DNA of 64,000 nt, from NCBI RefSeq assembly GCF_047462415.1, contig NZ_JANSJE010000009.1:65562-129561 (forward strand), in the 5' to 3' direction. Source of the stretch: Thermostichus sp047462415 (GTDB taxonomy: Bacteria > Cyanobacteriota > Cyanobacteriia > Thermostichales > Thermostichaceae). The notes beneath the pieces are model-generated. The model worked only from the letters and a program-made list of their open reading frames with translations, ran no database searches and was not told the origin of the DNA. Below, piece by piece: positions 41,063 to 49,490 of this stretch; position 1 is the first letter of the stretch; each line of letters begins with the position of its first letter. The translations under genes and the position numbers were made by a program.

Positions 41063-43273
41063 ATGCACCGGATAGCTGCTTTGCCGGGGGGATGGGATCC
41101 TTCCCAAGGTGGGGTCATTTTCCTGGAGCAGGATCCTGCGCCCATCGTTGTCCTGTCGGCAGCCGACACGGATCTGACAGCCTTGAGCGCAGCCATGCGC
41201 TTGGTGCCGGCTGATTTCCCGGCGGTGCGGGCGGCTAACCTCTTGCAGTTGCAACAGCCTCTCAGCATCGACGACTACGCCGAGAAGGTGTTGCGGCAAG
41301 CTCAGGTGGTGCTCCTGCGCCTGTTGGGGGGAAGGGCCTACTGGAGCTATGGTCTGGAGGTGGCCAAAGAGGTAGCGGCAGCAGCGGGAGCCACCCTGAT
41401 TGTGATCCCTGGGGATGACCGCCCCGATTGGGATTTGGTTAGCCACTCCACCGTGCCCCTGACAGTGGCAGACCGGGTGTGGCAGTACTGGCTGGAAGGA
41501 GGGGCAGCCAATGTGGCGGCTTGCTTGAAATTCTTGGCCAGGGAGTTTCTGGGACAGGAGTACGCCGTGCCAGAGCCGCAGGTGCTGCCCCGGCTGGGGA
41601 TCTACCATCCCCCCCTATCCCCCCTCAGGGATCCCCAGGCCCCCAAGGTAGGGATCCTGCTCTACCGGGCCCATGTTTTGGCGGGGAATACGCAGCCAAT
41701 AGATGCCCTGGCCAACGCCCTGCAGGAGCGGGGGTTGCAGCCGCTGTGTCTGTACACCTATGGCCTGCAGGAACCGGACTTGCCGCAGGCCATCCGGGAG
41801 CACTTCGGCGGCCAAATTGAACTTTTGTTGAACACCACCAGCTTTTCCCTGGCCCGCCTGGAGAGCGAGCAGCCCGATGTCCGCCTCTGGCAGGAGCTGG
41901 ATGTGCCGGTTGTGCAGGTGGTCTTGAGCAGTGGGTCGCGGGAGCGCTGGGAGAACTCCACTCGGGGCTTGGGGGCGCGGGATCTGGCCATGAACGTGGT
42001 GCTGCCGGAGGTGGACGGCCGCATCCTCAGCCGCGCCATCTCGTTCAAGACGGTTCAACAGTGGGATCCCCGCCTGCAGACGGAGATCATGGCCTATGAG
42101 GCTGTGCCGGATCGGGTGGCGTTTGTGGCCGAGCTGGCGGCCAACTGGGTAAAGCTGCGGCGCACTCCTGCCAACCAGCGCCGTCTAGCCTTGATTTTGG
42201 CCAACTACCCCAGCCGGGATGGACGGCTGGCCAATGGGGTAGGGTTGGATACACCGGCAAGCTGCGTCGAGATCCTCAAGGCCCTGGCGCAAGCCGACTA
42301 CCGCGCCTGTCCACTGCCCCAGAGCGGAGATGAGCTCATCCGCTGGCTAACCCAGGGCCAAACCTATGATCCGCTGGGATCCCTACGCCCGGCGCGGCAG
42401 GTGCTGCCGGCTGCCCTCTACCGGGAGTGGTTTGCCCAGTTGCCCGCCGCCGTCCAGGACAATCTAGTGCGGCAGTGGGGGGATCCGCCCGCCCACGACA
42501 TCCCCATTGTCGGCCTGCAGTTGGAGCATGTTTTTGTCGGCCTCCAGCCGCCGCGGGGCTACGACCAGGATCCTGCTTTGAACTACCATGCCCCGGATCT
42601 GGCGCCGCCCCACGAGTACCTCGCCTTTTACCTGTGGCTGCGGCAAGCGTTTGGCGTGCAGGCGGTGGTGCATGTGGGCAAGCACGGCAACCTAGAGTGG
42701 CTGCCTGGCAAGGGATCCGCCCTTTCAGCCACCTGCTACCCAGAAATAGCCTTGGGGCCTCTGCCCCACTTCTACCCCTTCATCGTCAACGATCCTGGCG
42801 AGGGATCCCAGGCCAAGCGGCGGGCTCAGGCTGTCATCCTCGACCACCTCACCCCGCCCTTAACCCGCGCCGAGCTCTACGGGCCCTTGGCGGAACTGGA
42901 GCGGCTGATGGACGAGTACTACGAGGCCCAGCAGATGGATCCTGGGCGCTGCCCGCTGATCCGCGCCCAGATCCAGGAGCTTGCCTGCCGAGAGCACATC
43001 GACTTGCAGTTCAACCTGGATAAGGAAGAAGACTGGGGCCGCCTCGATGGCTACCTCTGCGAGCTCAAGGAATCCCAGATCCGAGATGGACTGCACATCT
43101 TTGGCCGCACCCCCACTGGCGAGCAACTGGTGGATCTCCTGCTAGCCCTGGCCCGCTACCCGGGCTCTGGCCAGTTGGGCCTTACGCAGGCCATCGCCCG
43201 CGACTGGGGTTGGGACTGGGATCCCCTAGCTGCCGACCTCACGGATCCCTGGCCGGACAAACCGCCGGCCTAA
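41063..43273 (+). CDS. cobN: cobaltochelatase CobN-like protein, C-terminal third missing
   Basis: 736 residues with the authentic N-terminus MHRIAALPGGWDPSQGGVIF LEQDPAPIVVLSAADTDL and core blocks LLRLLGGRAYWSYGLE, VGILLYRAHVLAGNTQPIDA, LILANYPSRDGRLANGVGLD, HVGKHGNLEWLPGKG and FGRTPTGEQLVDLLLALARY. CobN inserts cobalt into hydrogenobyrinate a,c-diamide with CobS and CobT; cyanobacterial homologues are related to ChlH. The usual length is about 1200-1300 residues, so roughly 500 C-terminal residues are absent. After the stop at 43273 no frame continues the homology, and a G-rich repeat begins 45 bases later. Either the gene is truncated or the second half is elsewhere as a separate gene. Confidence 0.85.
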   Translation: MHRIAALPGGWDPSQGGVIFLEQDPAPIVVLSAADTDLTALSAAMRLVPADFPAVRAANLLQLQQPLSIDDYAEKVLRQAQVVLLRLLGGRAYWSYGLEVAKEVAAAAGATLIVIPGDDRPDWDLVSHSTVPLTVADRVWQYWLEGGAANVAACLKFLAREFLGQEYAVPEPQVLPRLGIYHPPLSPLRDPQAPKVGILLYRAHVLAGNTQPIDALANALQERGLQPLCLYTYGLQEPDLPQAIREHFGGQIELLLNTTSFSLARLESEQPDVRLWQELDVPVVQVVLSSGSRERWENSTRGLGARDLAMNVVLPEVDGRILSRAISFKTVQQWDPRLQTEIMAYEAVPDRVAFVAELAANWVKLRRTPANQRRLALILANYPSRDGRLANGVGLDTPASCVEILKALAQADYRACPLPQSGDELIRWLTQGQTYDPLGSLRPARQVLPAALYREWFAQLPAAVQDNLVRQWGDPPAHDIPIVGLQLEHVFVGLQPPRGYDQDPALNYHAPDLAPPHEYLAFYLWLRQAFGVQAVVHVGKHGNLEWLPGKGSALSATCYPEIALGPLPHFYPFIVNDPGEGSQAKRRAQAVILDHLTPPLTRAELYGPLAELERLMDEYYEAQQMDPGRCPLIRAQIQELACREHIDLQFNLDKEEDWGRLDGYLCELKESQIRDGLHIFGRTPTGEQLVDLLLALARYPGSGQLGLTQAIARDWGWDWDPLAADLTDPWPDKPPA

Positions 43274-43317
43274 AAGTCGCTACCGAATTGCAAGGGAAAG
43301 CTCGCCGCCTCAATCCC

Positions 43318-43396
43318 TAGCCCCCCTCTCCCTCAGGGAGAGGGGACGGGGGTGAGGGACGCTCTGGGAGAGGGGCCGGGGGTGAGGGGCAAACTC
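43318..43396. repeat. interspersed G-rich repeat, copies 5a/5b
   Basis: Two units of GGGAGAGGGGACGGGGGTGA and GGGAGAGGGGCCGGGGGTGA, directly after the truncated cobN. Confidence 0.85.
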
Positions 43397-43421
43397 AAAC
43401 CGAGAAGCCTCAGCAGGCGTT

Positions 43422-43742
43422 CTAATAGCGAGATTGGAAGTTGCGCCGCCGCTCGCCGCCGTTGGCGTTACCAGAGCGGAAGCCTGAGGTGGGGCGTTCT
43501 TCCCGCGGACGAGCCTTGTTGACCTTGAGGTCGCGGCCCATCCATTCTGCGCCATCCAGAGCGGCAATAGCAGCCTGCTCTTCGGCCTCAGAACTCATTT
43601 CCACAAACCCAAAACCGCGGATGCGACCCGTCTCCCGGTCGGTGGGGATCTGCACCCGCTTCACAGAACCGTACTCGGCAAAAACAGCGGTCAAATCCGC
43701 TTCTGTCACCTTAAAGGAAAGGTTGCCTACATAAATCGACAT
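43422..43742 (-). CDS. RRM-type RNA-binding protein
   Basis: 106 residues with one RRM: RNP2 IYVGNL at 3-8 and RNP1 RGFGFVEM at 42-49. A short Arg/Gly/Asn-rich tail (GFRSGNANGGERRRNFQSRY) follows, as in cyanobacterial Rbp proteins. These bind mRNA, several are cold-induced, and some help localise photosystem mRNAs to thylakoids. CGGAG precedes the ATG. The 245 bases between it and valS would hold its promoter and leader; long 5' leaders are common in cold-induced rbp genes. Confidence 0.92.
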   Translation of the reverse strand: MSIYVGNLSFKVTEADLTAVFAEYGSVKRVQIPTDRETGRIRGFGFVEMSSEAEEQAAIAALDGAEWMGRDLKVNKARPREERPTSGFRSGNANGGERRRNFQSRY

Positions 43743-43913
43743 CGACGATCTCCGAAAGAGAGAGGAACAAAGGGCGAGATATTCGGAGAGCCGTCTGCCA
43801 ATACAAAACGTGAAAACCCGTCAAGACCAGAAGAACCGAACGCTACAACCGACATTTATCTCGAGTTAATTTTCATCATAACACAGAGATGGGGGATGGT
43901 CACTCCCCTTGCA

Positions 43914-43947
43914 CAAAAATAGCAAAATAGCCGGTGCTATTCGGCTG
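43914..43947 (-). terminator. probable valS terminator
   Basis: On the minus strand AGCCG, loop AATAGCAC, CGGCT, then ATTTTGCTATTTTT. It lies 41 bases after the valS stop. A weak stem with a clear U tract. Confidence 0.5.
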
Positions 43948-43987
43948 CCCAGGTCAAGAGCCCCAAAGGAGAGCGCTCCCCGTTGCC

Positions 43988-46726
43988 CTAGCCCAACTTT
44001 TCCAGGCGGGCTTGCAAGAGCTGCATCTGGGCCTCCAGCTCCGCCAGTTGCTCGCGGCTAGCCTGCACCACTTCCGGGTTGGCCCGACTGAGGAAACTGG
44101 GGTTCTCCAGGCGGGCGCGGATCCCTTGAGCCTCTTTTTCCAGCTTGGCCAGATCTTTTTGCACTTTAGCCCGCAGCGCCTCCACATCCACCAGCCCCGC
44201 CAAGGGCACCAGCACCTGCACCGTGCCCACTACGGCAGCCGCCACCTGCTTGGGCTCCGTGGCCAGGGATCCCGTAATTTCTAGGGACTCGGCCTTGGCC
44301 AGATCGCGGATGTAGGCTTGAGCGGCGGTGAGGATCCGCTGCTCGTCGGGATCCTCGGTAACCAGCAGAGCCGTGATGGTTTGATGGGGCTTAAGGCCAG
44401 CCTCTGCCCGCAGGTTGCGCAAGCTGCTGATGGTCTGGATCACCAGGCCGAACTCCCGCTCCAGTTGAGGGTCAACCCAGTTAGGGTCAGGGGCGGGATA
44501 GGGCTGGACGGAGATGGAGGTGGCTTGGTTGGCCTGGGTGAGGAGCTGCCAGACTTCTTCGGTGACGTGGGGCATCCAGGGGTGCAGCAGCCGGAGGATG
44601 GTCTCCAGCACAGTGGCCAACACCTGCTGTGCCGTGCGCTTGGAGGTCGGGTCTTCTCCCCGCAGCCGCGGCTTGGCCAGCTCGATGTACCAGTCGCAGA
44701 AGTCATCCCAAATCAGGGAATACAAGAGCCGCGCCCCCTCGCCCAGGCCGTAGGCTTCCAGCTCTTCGATAACCTGGGTGGCCGTGGAGTGCAGCCGCGA
44801 CAGGATCCAGCGATCGGCCAGCTCCAGCGCTGCGGGGGCAGGGGATCCCAGTTGGGCGGGGGTCTGCCCCTCCAGGTTCAGGAGCACAAAGCGGGAGGCG
44901 TTCCAGATCTTGTTGGCGAAGTTGCGGGCTGCTTCCACGCTGGCGCTCTCGCCGGTCTTGCGGTCGTAGGCCAGGCGGATATCCTGCCCTGCCCCCACCA
45001 CTTCTTTAACCAAAGCGTAGCGCAGGGCGTCGGTGCCGTATTTGTCCAAAAGCTCGATGGGATCGATGCCGTTGCCCTTGGACTTGGACATTTTCGCCCC
45101 CTGCTCGTCCCGCACCAGGCCGTTGATGTAGACATCCTTGAAGGGGATCTGGCCGGTAAACTGCACTCCCATCATGGCCATGCGGGCCACCCAGAAAAAG
45201 ATGATGTCGAAGCCCGTGGACATGAGGGAATTGGGGTAGTAGCGCTTGAAGTCCTCTGTCTCTTCCGGCCAGCCCAGCGTGGAAAAAGGCCACAGAGCGG
45301 AGCTAAACCAGGTGTCCAACACATCGGGATCCCGCTCCAGCCGCTCGAGGGCCGGGCCAAACTTCTCCCGTGCCTTAGCCCAGGCCTCTTCGGCATTGCG
45401 GGCCACCACAAAAGCCTGGGGATCCTCAGGGATCTGACCGTCGATGACCGGATACCAGGCCGGGATCTGGTGCCCCCACCACAGTTGCCGCGAGATGCAC
45501 CAGGGGCGCAGCTTCTCCAGCCAGCCGGTGTAAACCTTGGTCCAGCGCTCCGGAATAAAGCGGGGGTTGTGGTGTTCCCGCTCCTCCTGCAAGCAGCGGG
45601 CCCCCATCCCCGAGACATCGCAAAACCATTGAATGGAGAGCAGCGGCTCGATGGGCACGCCCCCGCGGTCGCTGTAGGGCACGCTGTGGGTGTACTCTTC
45701 CACCTTCTCCAGCAGACCGTGCTCGGCAAACCACTGCACCACCTTCTCGCGGGCGACAAAGCGATCCAGACCGGTGAAGGGATCCCCGTTCTCGTTGAGG
45801 GTGCCGTCCTTGTTGAGAATGTTGATAAAGGGCAACTGGTGGCGACGGCCCATCTCAAAGTCGTTGGGATCGTGGGCTGGGGTAACTTTGACACAGCCGG
45901 AGCCAAAGGAGGGATCCACGTACTCGTCGGCGATGATGGGGATAAGGCGATCCTTGATGGGCAGCCGCACAAACTGGCCAATGAGATGGCGGTAGCGCTC
46001 GTCTTGCGGGTGGACCGCCACGGCTGTATCCCCCAGCATCGTCTCGGGGCGGGTGGTGGCCACCACCAGGTACTGGTTGGGATCCGCGGCCAAGGGATAG
46101 CGGAAATGCCAGAGGTGGCCCTTGACCTCTTTGTTGTCCACCTCAATGTCGGAGACTGCCGACTGGGTGGCCGGACACCAGTTGACCAAATACTCACCCC
46201 GGTAAATTAGCCCTGCTTCGTAGAGGCGGACAAAGGCTTCCGTAACTGCCCGGCTCAGCCCCTCATCGAGAGTAAAGCGATCCCGCGTCCAGTCCAGCGA
46301 CAGGCCCAGGCGCCGCAGTTGGCTTTTGATGGTGCCCTGGGATTGCTCCTTCCAGGCCCAGGCCCGCTCCAGAAAAGCCTCGCGGCCCAGGTCAAAGCGG
46401 CTCTTGCCCTCCTGGCGCAGTTGGTTTTCCAGGATGGTGTGCACGGCAATGCTGGCATGATCCGTACCGGGCAGCCAGAGGACGTTGTAGCCGCGCATGC
46501 GCTTGTAGCGCACCACCACATCCGGCAGGGTAAAGGCAAAGGCATGGCCCATGTGTAGGCTGCCGGTGACGTTGGGCGGGGGCAGCACCATGCTGAAGGC
46601 TTCTCCCGGCGCCTTGGGATCCGCTACGTAGAACCCCTTTTCCTCCCAAAAGCGCTGCCACTTCGGCTCGGTGTCAAAGGGGTTGTACTGGCTGGGCAGA
46701 TGGGCGAGGGCAGGTGCAGCAGTCAT
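43988..46726 (-). CDS. valS: valyl-tRNA synthetase
   Basis: 912 residues, class Ia synthetase charging tRNA-Val, with editing of threonine. HIGH motif variant HMGH at 58-61 (NVTGSLHMGHAF), the CP1 editing domain (TTRPETMLGDTAVAVHPQD near 225-245), KMSKS at 545-549, an anticodon-binding domain (about 620-780) and a C-terminal coiled coil (about 845-912, LAKLEKEAQGIRARLENPSF) typical of ValRS. The length is standard. Confidence 0.98.
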   Translation of the reverse strand: MTAAPALAHLPSQYNPFDTEPKWQRFWEEKGFYVADPKAPGEAFSMVLPPPNVTGSLHMGHAFAFTLPDVVVRYKRMRGYNVLWLPGTDHASIAVHTILENQLRQEGKSRFDLGREAFLERAWAWKEQSQGTIKSQLRRLGLSLDWTRDRFTLDEGLSRAVTEAFVRLYEAGLIYRGEYLVNWCPATQSAVSDIEVDNKEVKGHLWHFRYPLAADPNQYLVVATTRPETMLGDTAVAVHPQDERYRHLIGQFVRLPIKDRLIPIIADEYVDPSFGSGCVKVTPAHDPNDFEMGRRHQLPFINILNKDGTLNENGDPFTGLDRFVAREKVVQWFAEHGLLEKVEEYTHSVPYSDRGGVPIEPLLSIQWFCDVSGMGARCLQEEREHHNPRFIPERWTKVYTGWLEKLRPWCISRQLWWGHQIPAWYPVIDGQIPEDPQAFVVARNAEEAWAKAREKFGPALERLERDPDVLDTWFSSALWPFSTLGWPEETEDFKRYYPNSLMSTGFDIIFFWVARMAMMGVQFTGQIPFKDVYINGLVRDEQGAKMSKSKGNGIDPIELLDKYGTDALRYALVKEVVGAGQDIRLAYDRKTGESASVEAARNFANKIWNASRFVLLNLEGQTPAQLGSPAPAALELADRWILSRLHSTATQVIEELEAYGLGEGARLLYSLIWDDFCDWYIELAKPRLRGEDPTSKRTAQQVLATVLETILRLLHPWMPHVTEEVWQLLTQANQATSISVQPYPAPDPNWVDPQLEREFGLVIQTISSLRNLRAEAGLKPHQTITALLVTEDPDEQRILTAAQAYIRDLAKAESLEITGSLATEPKQVAAAVVGTVQVLVPLAGLVDVEALRAKVQKDLAKLEKEAQGIRARLENPSFLSRANPEVVQASREQLAELEAQMQLLQARLEKLG

Positions 46727-46883
46727 GGGGAGAATAGGCCAACGGTTGAGAAGGATGAATCACTTTATAGAGTAGCAGTCTAACCCCTTGCCCTTTGGGG
46801 ATGGGTAAGGCTGATCCCGATCACCCAGCAGAAAGGCGCTTTGGGCTAAGGTACTGCTATCCTCAGCGTTCAGATGCGGCTCT

Positions 46884-47447
46884 ATGTACAGATCATTGGC
46901 GGCAACGGCCCTGATGGTTCTAATGGCTTTATCCGGTAGGATCCCTGCCTTCGCGCAACAAGAGTGGTGGAAACACTCAAAAGACGACATCCTGCTTTGT
47001 TATGGGCAGCCCGTCGATCCAGCCTCTCTACTGGGTTTTGAGGCTTGCTTGAGTGCCCGCAGCCACCCTGATGAAAAATCCCGGCTGGTAGGACTGTATT
47101 TTGTTCCGTACAGCGATTACGCCTTTTGCTTCGCAGGTACAGAGAAGCTCAATAGCTTAGAGTGGACTCTTGTGGGTCGAAGTGGAGAGTTCGTGTTTGG
47201 CCTAGATCGCCCTCTGGCCCCTTCTGAACTAGAAGGGGAGACCCCTTGGATTATCCAGCGAAAAGCCCGCATTCTCGATATGGAGGGGGATCCTGCCGCC
47301 GGTTTCAGCCAACTGGTGGTTTACGACGAAACCGAGTTGAATCTGAAGGGGTTTGCCATAGTGATTGCGCCGCCAGGGTACTTTGGGGATTCCATTTTGC
47401 CAGAAGTGTTTTTGGAGCGGCCCGAATGCCAGGCAATTTTAAATTGA
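46884..47447 (+). CDS. secreted protein, unknown
   Basis: 187 residues. A Sec signal peptide covers about 1-24 (SLAATALMVLMALSGRIPAF AQ). The mature part has four Cys spread over it (LLCYGQ, EACLSA, AFCFAG, PECQAI), possibly two disulfides in the periplasm or lumen. No family recognised. It ends 22 bases inside the following small frame, so the two share an overlap in different frames. Confidence 0.5.
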   Translation: MYRSLAATALMVLMALSGRIPAFAQQEWWKHSKDDILLCYGQPVDPASLLGFEACLSARSHPDEKSRLVGLYFVPYSDYAFCFAGTEKLNSLEWTLVGRSGEFVFGLDRPLAPSELEGETPWIIQRKARILDMEGDPAAGFSQLVVYDETELNLKGFAIVIAPPGYFGDSILPEVFLERPECQAILN

Positions 47448-47695
47448 GGGCCTTACACATACCGGGCGAGTTCAAAGAATCGCTACTGCTTCAGGACAGT
47501 GGGCAGGTCCTTCCCTGTTGGCAGATGCCCATAGAGCCAAGCGAAAAGCAAAGACAAACTGATGAATCGCTTGCCCATCTGCAGGAACTCAAAGGGGAGT
47601 TGTCGACACTCATTGAAAAGTGTCAACAAAAGTTTTCTGAGCAAGAGAAAAGTTCTTCTTGCACTATCTTTCAACAACAGCTCGATAACTCATGA
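47426..47695 (+). CDS. MerR-family sensor-domain fragment without DNA-binding domain
   Basis: 89 residues. LLLQDSGQVLPCWQM followed by a helix (DESLAHLQELKGELSTLIEK) and CQQKF...SSSCTIFQQQL resembles the C-terminal dimerisation and metal-binding part of MerR-like regulators (the pattern DG..C, long helix, C, then CP-like C). Cys31, Cys66 and Cys79 would correspond to the three metal-binding Cys of mercuric MerR, although the spacing between the last two is longer (13 versus 9). The N-terminal winged-helix DNA-binding half is absent. The stop overlaps the next ATG (ATGA at 47692-47695), which implies coupled translation. It could be a decayed gene or a stand-alone metal-binding protein. Confidence 0.5.
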   Translation: MPGNFKLRALHIPGEFKESLLLQDSGQVLPCWQMPIEPSEKQRQTDESLAHLQELKGELSTLIEKCQQKFSEQEKSSSCTIFQQQLDNS

Positions 47696-48177
47696 CAAGA
47701 GAACCCCTTGCACCATTTTTTGCTAATGCTTGGCAGCCCTTATGCCCAAAAAGTGGGGAGCAAGGGATCCCGATTCAACTGATTACTCTGAAGAGCCTGC
47801 TGTCCCCTCCAGCTTTGGCACGACTGGATGCGGACAGCAGCTATGCGTTTTGTCGGGATCCCGTTTGTCCTGTTGTTTATTTTTCCGAGCAAGGTCAAAG
47901 CTTTGGGGTTGACGACCTCAAGGTTCCAGTCTTTCAAAAAGAAAGTGGCGAGGACGTGCCCGTCTGCTACTGTTTTGGATGGACGCGCCGGCGCATCCGG
48001 CAAGAGCTGAAGGGATCCAAAACGCCCCAGGCCATTCTTGCCGAGATTGCCGCCCACATCAAAGCCAGGCGCTGTGGCTGCCAGGTCAACAACCCCCAGG
48101 GGTTTTGCTGTCTGGAAAATGTCAGGCAGGTCATCTTAGAAGTGCAGCAAGAGAAAGTTGGGGAACGAGATAGCTGA
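47692..48177 (+). CDS. CopZ-like (2Fe-2S) cluster-binding metallochaperone
   Basis: 161 residues, Cys-rich: C18, C54, C59, C92, C94, C128, C130, C139, C140. The blocks YAFCRDPVCPVVYFSEQGQS, VCYCFGW and RRCGCQVNNPQGFCCLENVR match the N-terminal iron-sulfur/zinc domain of Archaeoglobus CopZ and the family annotated as iron-sulfur cluster-binding metallochaperones. The HMA copper-binding domain of AfCopZ is absent. It probably binds a [2Fe-2S] cluster and zinc; the delivered metal is unknown. Start overlap with the MerR-like fragment suggests a metal-responsive pair. Confidence 0.78.
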   Translation: MTREPLAPFFANAWQPLCPKSGEQGIPIQLITLKSLLSPPALARLDADSSYAFCRDPVCPVVYFSEQGQSFGVDDLKVPVFQKESGEDVPVCYCFGWTRRRIRQELKGSKTPQAILAEIAAHIKARRCGCQVNNPQGFCCLENVRQVILEVQQEKVGERDS

Positions 48178-48319
48178 AGAGCCAAAAGACCAGAGATTTC
48201 TCCGTTCCAAGGGTAGCTTTGGTCGTACCATTCCTACGAGGATTGCGCACAGATTGTCCAACCTTCTAAAGGCAAACTTGTGTCTAGAACCTTCTTGGCT
48301 GGGGTGGGAATTATCGCAA

Positions 48320-49141
48320 TTATCGGCTGAAATAGGCGTTGAGCCATTCCAGGCATTCCATAAAGTAAAACACTAGAGGTCCGGTAAAGACGTAGCTATC
48401 GCCCCGATCCAAAATGCCGCCGTGGCCGGGGATGAGATCCCCGGAGTCTTTGACACCGGCATCCCGCTTCATCAGCGATTCCGTTAGGTCGCCCAACAGG
48501 CTCGTTAGCCCAATCAAAAACCCCAGCACGCTGCCGCTCCACCAGCGCCAGGGCCAGTTCAGATAGTAGGCTCCGGCCATGGCCAGGGCCACGCTGGCTG
48601 CGACCCCGGCCACGGCCCCTTCCACCGTTTTTTTTGGGCTGAGGAGGGAGAGCTTGGTGCGCCCAAAGGCCCGCCCACAGAGGTAGGCCGCTACATCGGC
48701 AGCAATGACACAGCCAATAGCCAACAGCGTAATCCACAGCCCTTCCCCCAGTCCTTGGGAAAAAGACAAAGCCCTGACCCGAATCCAGAAGCTGGGCAAC
48801 AGCGCGCAGTAAAACAATCCCAAAATCGAGGTGGCAATGTCGGCGATGGTGGCCAGCTTGGGCTTAAAAAGCAGATAAAAGCAGATCACAGAACCGGCCA
48901 CGATAAAAGCAGGGCTGGTCCACTCCGGCTTAACCTGCTGCAAAATCACCAGCACTTGGCTGGAAAACATGGTGGTGCGCATGGCCGGTGCATTGCCCTT
49001 GGCCTGCACCAAGCGAAAGAACTCCAGTTGGGCCAGAAAGACGATTAGCCCCATGGCCGCCGTGAAGTACCAGCCCCCTAGCAGGGTGACCGTCAGGGCA
49101 AACAGCACCGCCGCAAAACCGCTAACCCAACGGGCTCCCAT
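48320..49141 (-). CDS. cdsA: phosphatidate cytidylyltransferase
   Basis: 273 residues, integral membrane enzyme making CDP-diacylglycerol from phosphatidate and CTP. About eight helices. The family signature is present near the C-terminus as SLMKRDAGVKDSGDLIPGHG GILDRGDS, with the metal-binding Asp residues (DRGDS replaces the more usual DRxDS). It is a stand-alone gene convergent with the metallochaperone gene, with 142 bases between them. Confidence 0.93.
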   Translation of the reverse strand: MGARWVSGFAAVLFALTVTLLGGWYFTAAMGLIVFLAQLEFFRLVQAKGNAPAMRTTMFSSQVLVILQQVKPEWTSPAFIVAGSVICFYLLFKPKLATIADIATSILGLFYCALLPSFWIRVRALSFSQGLGEGLWITLLAIGCVIAADVAAYLCGRAFGRTKLSLLSPKKTVEGAVAGVAASVALAMAGAYYLNWPWRWWSGSVLGFLIGLTSLLGDLTESLMKRDAGVKDSGDLIPGHGGILDRGDSYVFTGPLVFYFMECLEWLNAYFSR

Positions 49142-49490
49142 AGGCGCACCCCGTCACGTTGGTTGGCCAAATATCTCTTGCCCGCGGCTCCAGGTCGAAG
49201 TCCGATCCGAAGGCAGAAGAAGCCCTCATCCTTGCGCTCTTGGTGTTCGGGATTCGCGTCTGCGCGACGAAGTCTTGATGCGGCTGCTGCAAAATGGAAA
49301 CGCCTCTTGCCCTAGCCCTTCAGTTTAACTCTCCTGGATCTCAAACAACTGCCCTTGGCCCTACAGGGTGGAACTTACGGGCAAGGTGGCAGGCAAATCC
49401 CAACAAGCGATCCTTGAGCATGAGATAATAGGCAAACTGCAAAGCTCACTGCTGACCGCCTAGGACATTCCTGACTCGTTGCACTGCAGC
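49142..49490. other. cdsA-pdhA divergent intergenic region
   Basis: 349 bases holding the promoters of two divergent genes. An AT-rich TGAGATAATAGG at about 49420-49432 is a possible -10 area for pdhA. No repeat, RNA gene or convincing small ORF seen. Confidence 0.4.

Noticed and set aside
11820..43396. Short repeats spread through the window considered as a CRISPR array
   Set aside because: The units are scattered or directly tandem, without regular unique spacers of 30-40 bases, and no cas genes are present.
44318..46210. A 630-codon frame antisense to valS
   Set aside because: Shadow of valS; composition is Gly/His/Val-rich with no recognisable motif, whereas valS has every class I synthetase motif.
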